A DNA stretch of 64,000 nt from assembly GCA_000727475.1 (NCBI GenBank), contig KL647295.1:3423548-3487547 (forward strand), in the 5' to 3' direction. Below the pieces are notes generated by a model that made no database searches, was not told the DNA's origin, and saw nothing but the letters and a program-made list of their open reading frames with translations. The translations under genes and the position numbers were made by a program. This document shows positions 1-11,666 of this stretch, piece after piece (position 1 is the first letter of the stretch; each line of letters starts with the position of its first letter). The DNA is from Sarcocystis neurona. Its lineage: Eukaryota; Apicomplexa; Conoidasida; Eucoccidiorida; Sarcocystidae.

Positions 1-119
1 TATATATATATATATATATATGGTATATATATAGGATCAATGTCTCTCTCTGTATATATATGTATACATATGTACGTATATATAGAGAGATGGAGACGGG
101 GAGAGGCAGAGAGATAAAC

Positions 120-152
<33 letters not shown>

Positions 153-470
153 TATGTGTATATATATAGATCATGTCTCTCTCTATATATATATATATAC
201 ATGCATATATACGTATATATATAGAAAGAGAGAGATAAACATATACATATACATATATATATAAATGTATATGTATATACATATAGAGAGATAGACATAT
301 ACATATGTACGCACATATATATATAGATATGTGTATATATAGATAGACAGATACATATAGGGACTTCCATATATGAATATACAGAGAGAGGCACGAGCAG
401 AATATCCACACAAATAAGGCACTTGTATGTACTGTGTGCTGGGCAAAAAAGGTAAAGGAGTGCATGCATC
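1..470. repeat. TA/TATG-rich microsatellite block
   Basis: Almost pure alternating TA with interspersed TATG, CATA and GAGA steps. Open frames here are artefacts that encode only Tyr/Ile/His runs. The block continues less purely to about 1.6 kb and resembles intronic or intergenic satellite DNA to the left of the SEC31-like exon. Confidence 0.9.
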
Positions 471-747
471 ATCACTATATAAATAGCAGAGAAACACGTT
501 CGAAAAGGAGTCTGCATGCGCCTGCGGACAGAGTCACGTCTACAACACCTCCGCGGGGGGACTCTTCTCTCAGCCACAAAAAAGGACGGAAATTTGAAGG
601 GGGGAAACTCTGCCTGCGGCATCTGCTTCTTCACATATACACAGACACACACATATATTTAGAGATATAGATATGTGTGTCTCCACCCACAGATATGCAT
701 GCATGCACGTATATGTGCGTGTATATATTTTTATGGGGGTGTTGGGG

Positions 748-1227
748 AACTCCTGCATACTTTTTCCAGCCACACACATACACAAACACACAAATGCGGA
801 CATATATTTATACGTATATATGCATATATTGATACATCCATACAGACGCATATACACATACGTAAGTGTGGGCTCTCTCTTAATACGACGGCGACTGCAA
901 CTCCTGCATATTTCTTTCCACGCATATATATATATGTACTATATATATACACATATGCGTATACACATACATACATACACATGTATATATATATATATAT
1001 ATTATATATGACCTCTCTTTGTAGGGACGGGCATGCAACTCCTGCAGGGTTACTATTTAGCCACATACGTATACACACACACGCACATGCAGATATATAT
1101 ATGCATGCGGACACATATAGTTATGCCCACGTATAGACGTACATACATCTACGTATGTAAACTCTCCCTTTACAGGAGTGCGCGCATGCACCTGCTGCAT
1201 GCATTTCTAGCGCATGCAGCTCCTGCA
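748..1227. repeat. Degenerate long tandem repeat with AACTCCTGCA core
   Basis: A core close to AACTCCTGCA recurs at 748, 899, 1037 and (as AGCTCCTGCA) 1218. Each copy is followed by a pyrimidine-rich stretch and then a CCACA/CCGCA element before a TA-rich spacer. Spacings are 151, 138 and 181 bp. A weaker related copy may lie near 610. It sits downstream (in gene orientation) of the last visible SEC31-like exon, so it is probably intronic. I see no coding frame conserved across copies. Confidence 0.6.
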
Positions 1228-1704
1228 GGTCCCTTTTCCCGCCCCACAAAAGCAGAGAAAACGAAAAAGAGGCCGGTGAAGAATTTCGAAGGAATTTGCA
1301 TGCGTTCGCTTGGCAGCAGAGCGCCCGTGCAGAGGCAGCTGCAGGGTCTTCTTCTCATCTGCGGGCCGCATGCGCGCGCCCAACCCCCCCAAAAGTCACC
1401 CCCGCCCCAAGTCACACACACATATATAAATATATTTATATTTACACGTATATATTCATATATATACACGCACAGAGGCACGCGTACATATACACATGCC
1501 CATATACACATATACACACGTCAACAGGTCAACACATATATATATATATATATATGTGTACATATATACACACACATGGAGATAGCGACATGTATATGCT
1601 TCTCTTGATTTCCACATGCGCACGGTGGTGTTGAAGGATTCACGTGGATTAGCAGAGGTCGACACATGCATCTCTTGAGCCCCAGGCGGCTTCAGCCAAC
1701 GTAC

Positions 1705-2401
1705 CAGCGGCGTAAAACAGCAGCAGGGTCCCAGAACGTGACCCCGCCGTCGGCCATTCCTGCTGCAATGATGCCCAGGGGTCTCTCGGAAGTTGCTGCT
1801 GCTGCTGCTCGTCCTCCCGCTGCTGCTGCTGCTCGTCCTCCCGCTGCTGCTGCGCTGCTGCTGCTGCCACGACTCGGAGGCGAGGACCCCACAGACGCGG
1901 CGCCGGTCCACGCAATACACTGGAAAGGAGACGGCGCAGGGTAGGAAGCGACGACGGGCAGCTGCATGCGAGAAGAGTCTGCGAGATCCACAGCAGCAAA
2001 CTCGAGGTGAGGGTCGAGGCCCATCGTGCCTAGAGCGAGCAGAAGCTGTGGGGCATGGGGAGGACTGCTGCTGCTGTCTTCTCCTCTCTCGCTTTCCTTG
2101 TCTTCATCTTCCGCGTCGTCGCCGCTTCCCTCCCCTTCCCCCCGGCTCCCCCCCCCCTGCTGCTGCTGCGTCGCCGTCCGCTGCCGGACCCTTCGTCTTC
2201 TGAAGACCACGTCGGCCTCCCGGCCAAGTGTCCCTCGTTATCCGCCTGGCCGTGTTGCCGCTGCTCCTGCTGTCGCCGTCTCTGCTGCTGCCGTTGCTGC
2301 TCAGCGGCTGCAGCGAACACGTCGTCCAGCAGCTCCTGCTGCGCCGCGGGGGAAGGACCCCACGCGATGCATGCGCTGCGGCTCAGCTCCTTCAGCGTCA
2401 T
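1705..2401 (-). CDS. SEC31: SEC31-like COPII outer-coat protein, N-terminal part (partial)
   Basis: SEC31 pairs with SEC13 to form the outer COPII cage on ER exit sites. The minus-strand ATG at 2401 opens with MTLKELSRSACIAWGP, close to the SEC31 N-terminal signature in which Leu-Lys-Glu precedes an Arg-Ser and a Trp-Ser/Gly-Pro. A second segment starting near 2060 reads LLLALGTMGLDPHLEF followed by AAVDL, the first blade of the SEC31 WD40 propeller. After a serine/alanine-rich CAG insert comes LGIIAAGMADGGVTFWDP, a typical second blade. The two segments are in different frames: from 2401 the frame must shift by one base around a run of ten C at 2148-2157, or an intron lies between them. A donor (G|GTACGT) at about 1705 ends the visible exon; the rest lies left of the window or in unrecognised exons. 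Other WD40 proteins are possible but fit less well. Confidence 0.72.
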
Positions 2402-4080
2402 TTTCGCGCATAGAGGAGGGGACGGGCGGGCAGCCGGTACGGGCGAAGAAGAAGAGGAAGGGGGAAAAGGGAGAAGCAGCAGAGGAGACGAAGAAGAAGA
2501 AGAAGAAATTGGCGGGGACGAAGGGACACGGGGACCCCGGCGCCGGAGACAGGAAGATGGAGAGACAAACGGAGACAGAAGAAAAGATGTCGCCGTTGAG
2601 AGAGAGACGAGACGGCAGAGCAGCAGCAGAACCACTCGCAAGGATGATATAAATGAGAAAGGAGAGGAAGAAATGGAGAAGAACGGAAGTGACGAGGGTA
2701 GAAATCGAGAAGATAAGAGACGACTTCCTCGAGGAAATGGGGAGGGAAGAGAACTCAGGAAGAAACGAGGACGGCGGTGCAGCAGAGGCGCAGCAGCAGC
2801 AGCAGAGAAATGCTGACCTGCAGCAGGTCGTTAACGACTGCCCAGCTAGAAAAAAGAGAGCGCCACCACGACAGGCCGCCAGGGCTTCTCCGACATCAGC
2901 AGAAGAAGAAGCAGCAGCGGCAGCTGCAGCAGTAGCAGCTGCAGCAGTAGCAGCTGCAGCAGTGGCAGCAGCAGCTGCAGCAGCAGCAGCAGAAGGCGCG
3001 ACGGCCTTCTCAGTATTAGAAGAAGGAAGAAGCAGCAGCTGCTGCTGTTGCGAGAGTCGCAGAGGCCAGCAGCACAAACTCTCTGACTGCTGCGGGAAGA
3101 AACGCGGCCCGCTGCAGCAGCAGAAACGCGGCAGGCGGCGACGCCGCTGCTGGGGGGGCTGCTGCTGCGCAAAAAGCGACAGCAGCGCAGCACAGCAGCC
3201 GTCGCTGCAGCCGCAAGAAGCAGCAGGAGCACAGGACCCGCCGGAAGAAGAAACACAGCAAGACGAGGCCTTGCTGTCGACAATAAAGAGAAGAGCGGTT
3301 GGTGCACCTGGACTTCCCCGAAGACAAAACGAAGTCTCTTTTGCTTCTCTCGAGGTTCACCGACCACTGCGCGGCTGTGCGCAGCAACCACGCGTACGTT
3401 TCTTCAGAAGTTTGAAGAAGAAGAAAACAGAGAAATCCACAAGTAGGTCTGGAGGAGATAAACCTCCTTTTCACCGGCAAATAAATACACCTACGGGCAG
3501 CCGCTCTATCCTACAAGATGCCTATCTACGTACGCAGTAGTCTCACCTACGGAAGCACCATCCCGGCTGGTAAGAAGACAAGAGACAAAGGCAGCTGGCC
3601 TGAACACTGGTATGCATATAAAAGTTAACCAGGCGAGGAGGGTAATTCTGTCCAAATATGAAAAGGGAGACGAATAAATACAGAAAGACGCACTCCTGTC
3701 CTCTCCACATACACATACAAAGTTCTTCTACCTCTAGTCATATAGACAGGAAGATAGAAGTACAGTATACGCATACAAGCATGCATACATATATAGCACC
3801 CATGCATGTAAAACTATATGCATACATGTATGTAATATATATATATATGTATACGCATGTATATATATTTATGTGAGTGCATGTGTGGGTGCGTGCAGAT
3901 GTAAAAGGGCGGCAGTGTGTGCATGCGGATCGCTATGGGAGAAGGGCATACGCAGAGAGGAGCAGCAGGGAGAAGTGTCAACAGCAGGCAAGGCAGGACC
4001 CGCTGCAGCAGCTGCTGACGGGTCTTTGCAGGCAGCAGCACGTCCCCCCCAGCCCAGCCCAGCAACGCTGAAGACGTAGG
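2402..4080. other. CAG/GCA-rich DNA upstream of SEC31; no firm gene
   Basis: Triplet-rich DNA with long open frames on both strands, as expected when CAG repeats exclude stops. The plus frame at 2653-3540 has Glu/Arg-rich and Ala-run stretches. The minus frame at 3016-3480 holds a less biased segment near 3300-3420 that could be an exon. Neither has a recognised domain. From about 3600 to 3880 it becomes TA/CATA-rich. It may hold the SEC31 promoter and 5' UTR. Confidence 0.5.
2910..2997. repeat. GCA/GTA triplet repeat (poly-Ala coding capacity)
   Basis: Imperfect tandem of GCAGCAGTAGCAGCT-type units, 12-15 bp long, reading as alanine with occasional valine on the plus strand and as leucine/glutamine-rich frames otherwise. 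This is the cleanest of many CAG-type tracts in the first 15 kb. Confidence 0.8.
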
Positions 4081-4239
4081 ACTGCAGCAGCAGCCTACAT
4101 ATATGCGGCGCGCCACATACGCGGGACAGCAAGACAGAGACGCAGCAATATATACACATACGCGGATATAGACGGAGATAGATACGTACAGCAGCGTATA
4201 ACTTGCGCGTAGCAATACGCATGTGCAGCAGCATAGAAG

Positions 4240-4545
4240 CACACAGAGCCGTAAAAATGTACAACAGTATATACGGACAGCAGGGCATACACAGAGCACT
4301 ATATGTGGACAGCAGGGTATATACACAGCAGTACATATGTACAGCAGTGCACATACGCAGCCGTATACAGGTGCTGCAGCATAGAGGTACAGCAGTACCT
4401 ACGCACACCGCATATATGTACAGCAGTATGTATGGAGAGCGGTATATTTATATACAGCAGGATGTATACACAGCCGTACGCATATACACAGCAGTGTATA
4501 TGTAGAGCAGTGTATATATGTACAGCAGTACATGGGTGTGTTGCT
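4240..4545. repeat. Minisatellite with TATATGTACAGCAGT-like unit
   Basis: About a dozen degenerate copies of a 20-25 bp unit combining TATA/CATA dinucleotides with ACAGCAGT or ACAGCCGT. Copies are obvious at 4260-4350 and 4410-4530. The unit is a hybrid of the two repeat types that dominate the left third of the window (TATA and CAG). No conserved coding frame. Confidence 0.75.
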
Positions 4546-7500
4546 TATATATTGCTGCGGTCGCACATAGAGTTTGTGGCGGCTTCGAGAAGATAGGCCG
4601 ACGGGGATGAGGATCTCCTTTTTAAGCGACGAGTGTATTCGTGTATACTCGTGGCTTCGCCAGCGGGCAGCTTCTGTCCTCCTGCGTCCATTCTAGACGT
4701 GTACATATGTATGAGAAGAAGAAGATAATTCACACAAATGCATGCGGGGATATGTGGTTGCGCGCCGTAGTGATGCGGAAGCGGGACGTGGAGGAGGAAG
4801 GTTGGTGTACTATTATTAGGAATGTGACGACGAAGACAAGAAATAGCGAAATTCTTCCTTTCTCCTGTTGCTTCCGTTGCCCTCTGTTGTGGGCGTGGAG
4901 GAAGCGGCAGGTGCTGTCCCCCTCCTGTCGCCGGTGCTGCTGTTGAAAGAGGTGCGCGCTGCTGCCGTCTTTTTCCTCCCTATGCTTACATATATATATC
5001 CACACGAAGACGATACGCAGCGCTGCTGCAGTATCTCTGCGAGGTGGCTGCTGCCGTGTGAAATGTGTAAAACGGTTCTCTTGCTGTTGCTGCACGTGCT
5101 GCTGCCTTGTTCCGCGAGCTGCGTCGCTGTGCCGCTGCTGCTTTTGGGCTGCTGCTGCTGCTGACGCTCCTGCCGTTGCTGCTGCTGCTGCAACGGGTGC
5201 TGCAAAGAGAGAGAAGACAGCAGCAGTCGTCACTGCTGCAGAGAGAGCCAGCCTTAAGAGGCAAGAGCTGCGCGCTAATAAGGTAGTTTGTCGCGCACCT
5301 GCTAACAGCTGGAGCGGCGGCGCGCAGCCGAGCGAGGCTGCTGAAGGCGGAGAACTGTCCAGCGCCAGCAGCAGCAGCGGGACGAGGAGGCAGCTGAGCA
5401 GCACGCGAAAGGAGGACAGCAGCAGCAGGAGGAGAAGACGGCAGCAGCACCAGCAGGGGCAGCAGCACAGAAGAGAGGCACTGCCACCACGAGGAAGCGC
5501 AGGAGACACAGCAGGAAAATGAGGCGGCGTCCGCGTGTAGAAGCAGCTCCTGACGAGAATCGAAGCGTCTTTGGGAGGGTAAAACGACTCGAAAGGGCTT
5601 CTTCAAACAGATTTGGTAAGGAGAAATGGGCGAAAAGACGAGGGAAAGAGAAGGGGAGAAGAAATGGCGGGAACTGGCGGTTAAGTTGTCCTGATAAAGG
5701 AAAACGGCGAGCAACATGCAGGTCTCAGGCGCTGGAACTTCGGGTGTACGTACACCTGGAAAAACTCTTGCCAGCGGCCAACGACGCAAAGGAAAGCAGA
5801 AAAGCTGGCTTCTGCTGCCGCTCGTTGACACTTTCCACCTCGAGACAGGCGTCCACAAACGTCCTCCGCTCTACACGCAAAAAAACAGGAGCCTGCAACG
5901 AACCGCTTCCGCTGCTGCTCTTGCTGCTGCTGCTGCTGCTCCTCTGCTGCCGCTACTGCTGCAGCTGCTGCTGCGTCAGCACAAGAGAGAGCGGCCGCGG
6001 CGGTCACGCTGTATCATCCGTCCTCCCTCTGCTGTGTCCCGCTGCTGCCGGTCGCGTTCGCTGCCCTTGGCGGCGCTTCGCTTCTCTACTCGGGCTGGTG
6101 CTTCTGTGTTGCGCGCGGGTCGGCTACTGGTGCCCTTCTGCTGCTCGTAATCTGTTGCTGCTGCTACAAACTGCGCTGTTGCCGCTCGCCAGGGCAGCGA
6201 ACGCGTCTTCCCCCCATACTACTGTCTCTGCGGCTCTTCTGCTTCGAAAGAGCGACTGCTGCTGCTGGTCTCTCAAGTGTGCGGCCGCAGGTTGATCTGC
6301 TGCGGGCGCGCTCCACCTGCTACTGCTGCTGCTGTGCTCGGCTCCACCTCAGGATCTCGACAGGGAACAACTGTTGTTCCTTAACTGCAGCGATGTGGCC
6401 TGCACCACGAGTTGATGCGGGTACTGGAGAAGGCACACTTACCGTGGCTGCCACTGCTGGTGTGCTGTAACAGCAGCCTCAAAGCCGTTGCTGGTTCGGC
6501 TTCTGTTGGGGCCACGCTACCTGCTGCCTCACCCCACTCACTTAGCAAAAGGCGACCAGCAAAGGCAAGAAGACTGGCAGCAGAAGCCTACCGGCCTGCT
6601 ACAGCGGCACCTCCGGAGAAGCTCGGTTGCTGATGAAGCTCCTGCGGGCTTTGCTGCGGCGGCCACGCCGTCGACATTCACGAGTGAGTCACTCGTTTGT
6701 CAAGGTACTGATGCAGCAGTCTTCGCCAGGAAATCTTGGTGCCTGCTGTGGGCTCTGTGCTGCAGAAACAGCGAACCTAAACTGGGACGCGCTGCGCCTG
6801 CTACTGCTACTGTGTAGTGCTTCTTTGTAACTGCCGGTGGTGGATGGAGTACTCTGCCGCAGCAGGCAGCAAGCAGCGCACGCAAAATTACTGTCCCAGC
6901 AGCCTTACGTTTGTTTGCTGCTGTCGCAGCTTTTTCGTGTGCTGCACTAAGATACGTATTGCTACAGCTGACGCACACATGTTGATTGCTGCCGTCAATG
7001 TACACCTGAAGCAGCTTTCCCATAGATCCTGGAAATGCTGCAGAAACTCCGTTGTTGACGTGGCCGTGGTGTGCCGCAGCTGCCTACCGAGACGTCCACT
7101 GGTGCTGTTGCTCTGAGGCTCCACGAGAATTCGGAAAAATGTTGCTGTTGCTGCTGCTGCTGCCGCCGCTGTGGTGCCCGCTGCGAGAGGCCCTGTGGCT
7201 GCTGCTCACTTCACTGATACTCTCTTGTTGCTGCCTTAACAAGGAGAGTTACCGCCAGTGCCTCGGCACCTGCTGCTGTAGCACTGCTGCTGCTGGTAGT
7301 AGTAGTAGTAGTAGCAGTGGTAGAACAGAAAGGCCTCAACTTATATGTGTAAACTGCCGGAGATACATCCGTGGCAGTCGCTGTTAGGCGTCGACTTGCT
7401 GCTGCTCGATAGTAGGTTCTCTGAAAGCAGCCTTTTCATCCACGTCTACAGTCAGCAAAACCACCGTTGATGCGTACGCGTGCTGGTGGTACAGCGTTAA

Positions 7501-8498
7501 CAGTTGCTGCTGCGTCTACGCTGCCTCTCAGTCGAAAAAGGCTGACACAGGAAGAGCAGCACATCTGCTGCTACGGCGGCTACGGACGTGCTGCTGCAGC
7601 GGCGGAGCTGCGATCAAGGCGTTCCAGCTCGTGGTACCCCTTCTACCGCGTTCGCGACAAAGAGAAGTTTGCTGCCGCACTAGCACACCCTTGCAAGGTT
7701 GTAGCTGCTGCTTGTTGAGTTTGTTGCCGGCAACTGTTTCGACTTATTTTAAACTACTGCCACAGCTTCCCTGTATCGCGCGCAGGTGTGCTTGCACCTC
7801 TCGGCGTGGGCGTTTGTCTCGGCTGCTCCTGTTGATGAATAGAGCAACAGTATCTGCTGGTACAGTCGACGTACCTGCTGCGGCAGCCGAGCTACCTGCT
7901 GGTGCAGCCGACGCAGTTGCTGATATTGTCAGGCCACGTACTGCTGCTCCTCCTCCTTCTCCAACTGCTGCTTCGCTGCGCTTGTGCTCCACGCAGCAGC
8001 TGCTGTTGCTAATGCTTGCGTATCTGCAGTGCCAGTTAGTACGTACGAGTACGCGCTACTGCAGCAGGTGTGTAGGTGCTGCCGCTGCGTGTAGAGCTGT
8101 TGCTGCAGCATCTGTTTACGACGCACGTGCGGTTGACGGGCAGGCCAACTCACACCAGTGCTGCTCCTTGTAATTCCGTATCTACCACTGCAAGCGCTTA
8201 GGTGCACTGTTGCCTGTATCTCTTGCTGCTGCTGCTGCTTTCTCGCTGTGTAGGTGAGTCTTCAGAACCACATGCACATACACGTAAGAATACGTGTGTT
8301 CCTGTGGCACGCCAAGCTGCTCCACGTACGCTAGGTGTCCCAGAACCTGTACGTGCGTGCTGCTGCGCCTGTCGCCCACACACAGTCACCACTGTGTTGA
8401 TCAAGTAGAAGACAAGCTCTGAAGAGAAATGGATAGATCCTCTCTGTGCACGCGTACACTTCTGCCTGCATATACGCTGGTACATACGTGCTGCTGAG

Positions 8499-8522
8499 CA
8501 CACACACACACACACACACACA
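8499..8522. repeat. (CA)n microsatellite
   Basis: Twelve CA dinucleotides, embedded in CATA-rich DNA. Confidence 0.95.
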
Positions 8523-10559
8523 TACACAATTACTCAGAGACAGTCAAACGATTCTCTCCCAGATACAACGATATCATTCTTCCTATATACGCATACATAC
8601 ATGTATGCAATGTTTCTACTGTTACTGGTGCCTCCTTCGGGAAGCTGCTGCATTTTTGCAAGACTCCTGCTCCTGGCGGTACAGCAGCAGTTTGCTCACG
8701 GTGTAAGTTTCGACGTGCAGCCGGTAAGTAAAGAAAGGCACTGGCCTTGAAGTCTTTTGGTGATGCGTTCCTCCCCTCCTTTGCATAGTATCTGCGATAC
8801 GGGCTAACAGGGCAAACTACCCCGGTGTTTCCTATCCTGCGACTCTAACAACAGCTCCGTGTGTCTGCTGGACCGTGGTGGAGACGCCTGCTGTTCCAAT
8901 TTTTCTCTCCTCTGACGATCCTGACGGAAGCATCGTCGAAGTGAACACGCCTGCGCTGTGTCGCCAGGCGGTCTGACGAAGAACGAGGCCGCGTCAGGCA
9001 GCTTCCTGCCAACCCTGGCCAGGAAAGTGCAGTCTTGCGCGACATGCTCGTGGACGTGCTTCATAGTCGTGGGAGGCTCCCGGCTCGACTCTCACAAAGA
9101 GAGAGGACGCACCAGGGCAGCCCCAAGCGGACAACGCAACTTCACTTTCACGACAGTTCACGACTGTTCACCGATGTGTTTGAAATTTCAGTCGTATTAA
9201 GCGTGACCGCGTCTACAGATTCGCGCAGGTGTGAAAACTTCTAGCGCACACCTTATGCGGCCCTCTTCGTGTTCGTGGTCTTTCTTTCTCGGTTGCAGCA
9301 GCGTCGACCACGTTGAACAGCGCGTCACATCTGTAAAAAGACTACTGCAGAGGTGGTCGTGCCATCGTCCCTCCCTTTTTTGCGGTAGGTGCCGCCCCTG
9401 CGGCACTTTTCACTGTCCCTGTTCCACTCTCGGCGACACTATAATACACCTCCTGGCGTTACGACTCTCTCTCTGTGCTGGCTGGTTCTTGTTTTGCAGG
9501 TCACGCTCGCGTCCAGCTGGCGTTTATCTGGTAGCGAAGCTCCTATTCCTGCTTTTCTGCTGCTGCTGACCCGCTGCTGTTGATGGGCTCACTCTTTTTG
9601 TGGTGGGACTGCTGCTGGTGCTGCCTTTGCTTTGTGCCGCCGCGGCCTTTGCTTTATGCCGCCGGTACTGCGCTTTTCCTGCTACTCCGTGGATACTGCT
9701 AAAGCTCTACTGGTGACGCTCTGCAGGTCCCGCAGGTCTTCTTTTTTCTGCTGCGGCTGCTTTTAGCTGTCTGCCCTCTTCTCCCCCGCCCTGGAGAAGC
9801 GCAGGATGGCGGTCACCCATTTTTGACCGAGTAGAAGAACGCATGCGGCGCTTGCTGCGGAGTTCTGCTGCATTGCTTCTGTTTTCTCCAATCCTGTCGG
9901 CGACGCGCTGTTCCCTCGCCGGCCTGCTGCTGCAAGGGGGGCGTTCCAGATTTCCTTTCATCTCTCTGGCGTTTCTCTTCGCCGCTGCTTATTTTTTTCC
10001 TCCACGCCCTTCTCATTTTGTGTCAGTGGTTCCCCCGCAGGGCATGTCCGTCGATGTCTGCTGCTGCATAAAGACTGGTGGGCCTGCAGAAAGTCGTTCT
10101 TCCCCGTATTTCTTCGTGCTGGTCTGTTGTTCTGCATATCTCACTGCTTTCCGCCGTTCTCTCACGAAGGAAGCCCGTCGTTTGTGTGGGAACTGGCTGA
10201 CCACGTGCAGCTTTTCAGGAGAAGAGCTACTGCAGCAACATCGTCGAAAAAAGGCCCGCCGGCTGCAGACCCGACACAAGCGTCGTCGCACGTTGCAAAT
10301 CTTCTTCCATCCTTGCGACACATAAGCATCTCTTTCCTGCGCGTGGCCTTTATTTGCCAATATCTCCGTAGACGAAGATATATATAAATCTCTGCGGCGC
10401 ACTTTCGTCGGGTAAATTTGTACCTAGGTACCACATTTGTCCACATCAGCACATCCGGACATATGTCTCCTCCTACGTGGCTCGTCACAAGCCGGTACAC
10501 GGCCGTAGGCCTCTACCGGCACGCAGAGTATATGTACGTACGCCAAAATTATAAATACA

Positions 10560-10900
10560 CGCATAAATCTGTAAGATGATCTTTTTCGTAGATCCATCTT
10601 GTACACGGTCATAAGTCATCTTCTGGCGTGAACACCTTCCTGTATATCCGCATTTTTCTCCGGATACCTGCATCTTGTACATCGTCCTCCTACGGCAAGA
10701 AAGGATTCCTACGTGACCACGTTTCTCCGCATATTTACACGCACGTGCATGATTCCGCACTTTTCTGTATATCCGCACTTTGTAGATCCGTCTTCTACAG
10801 CAGAAAAGGATTTCTGCGTGGCCACCTTTTCTGTGTATCTGCATCTTGTGCTCCCCTTCGTACTACGTGCGCTCAGGATGATGCGTCCACACGAATGTTC
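10560..10900. repeat. Degenerate pyrimidine-rich tandem repeat
   Basis: Recurring blocks TCTGTATATCCGCACTTT, a GATCCGTCTT/ATCGTCCTCC element, and a GGATTTCTGCGTGGCCAC-type element. Start points of the first block are near 10,639, 10,764 and 10,830, so spacing is irregular (about 65-125 bp). The sequence is strongly diverged and has no conserved frame. Confidence 0.5.
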
Positions 10901-11666
10901 TACCTGCAGACGTATTCCATAACCGTGTAATACGCATATTCACCGGCATATCAGATGCACGACGGCTTCTACTCCGTCCGAAGTGTTGTCCACTTGCGTG
11001 TGTATTTGTTTATTTCTGCCAGTGCTCCTCACGGATTCGCAGGGAGACAAATGAGTGACGGGGTTGCCTGCGGCCTGAGCGTGGGGCAGAAACGTGTTCA
11101 GCGCGCAGTTTCGTTTCCTCCCCTACATCCGCTCTTCGAGTACAAGTCGACAAATCCCCGGAGTTGTATGTCAGTATACTTTCCCGTGCATATCCTCCTC
11201 TATATTACCGTATGTGTTGACACACCTGCGTTATAACACACCTGCACCGGCCTATATGCGGGAAGACAGACGCCCTGGTGTATCCCTGTACATGTGCTGC
11301 GTCGTCGTATGTGTATATCTATATGTGCTTACATACCGCCTGCATATATTACGTAGATATATGTTCTGTTGATCAGTAGATCTGTGTGTATACATACGCA
11401 AGTATGTAGGGGCGCAGACGTTTGTTCAAGGAAAGCGTTGCTGTCTTTTTGCTGGTTCGGGTCGGGCAACCGTGAAGGAAAACTTCTGCCATTGCGGCAG
11501 CACTGCAATACGTATATATATATATATCTTCCTCCGCGAGGTCTCGTTGTTGCCCTTCAGCTGCGATGCAGCAGTAGCAGCAGCAACCTGCTACGGCTGC
11601 TGCTGCATGTCCTGCGTTTCGGGCTGTTGTGTATCTCTCGTTAAAAAGCGATAGCGTTGTTTGACC

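Larger units (their letters stand above)
4546..11660. other. Repeat-rich segment dominated by CTG/CAG triplets; no confident gene
   Basis: From 4,860 to 9,700 the plus strand is saturated with CTG triplets, leaving open frames on both strands made of Leu/Cys/Ala or Gln/Ala/Ser. Segments with more balanced composition that might be exons lie at about 5700-5900 (minus), 6890-7020 (both), 8800-9060 (minus) and 9840-10320 (plus; begins with a hydrophobic stretch). None shows a recognisable domain or a convincing chain of splice sites. 10.4-11.4 kb is pyrimidine-rich degenerate repeat. The last 300 bp should hold the MPP10 promoter; I see no clear element. Confidence 0.5.

Noticed and set aside
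1..1600. Many open frames of 60-190 codons on both strands
   Set aside because: They translate TA/CATA/GAGA repeats into Tyr, Ile, His and Val runs; no start context, domain or splice logic.
4860..9600. Long Leu/Cys-rich and Gln/Ala-rich frames
   Set aside because: CTG/CAG triplets lack stops in most frames, so open length is not evidence of coding; no recognisable domain was seen.
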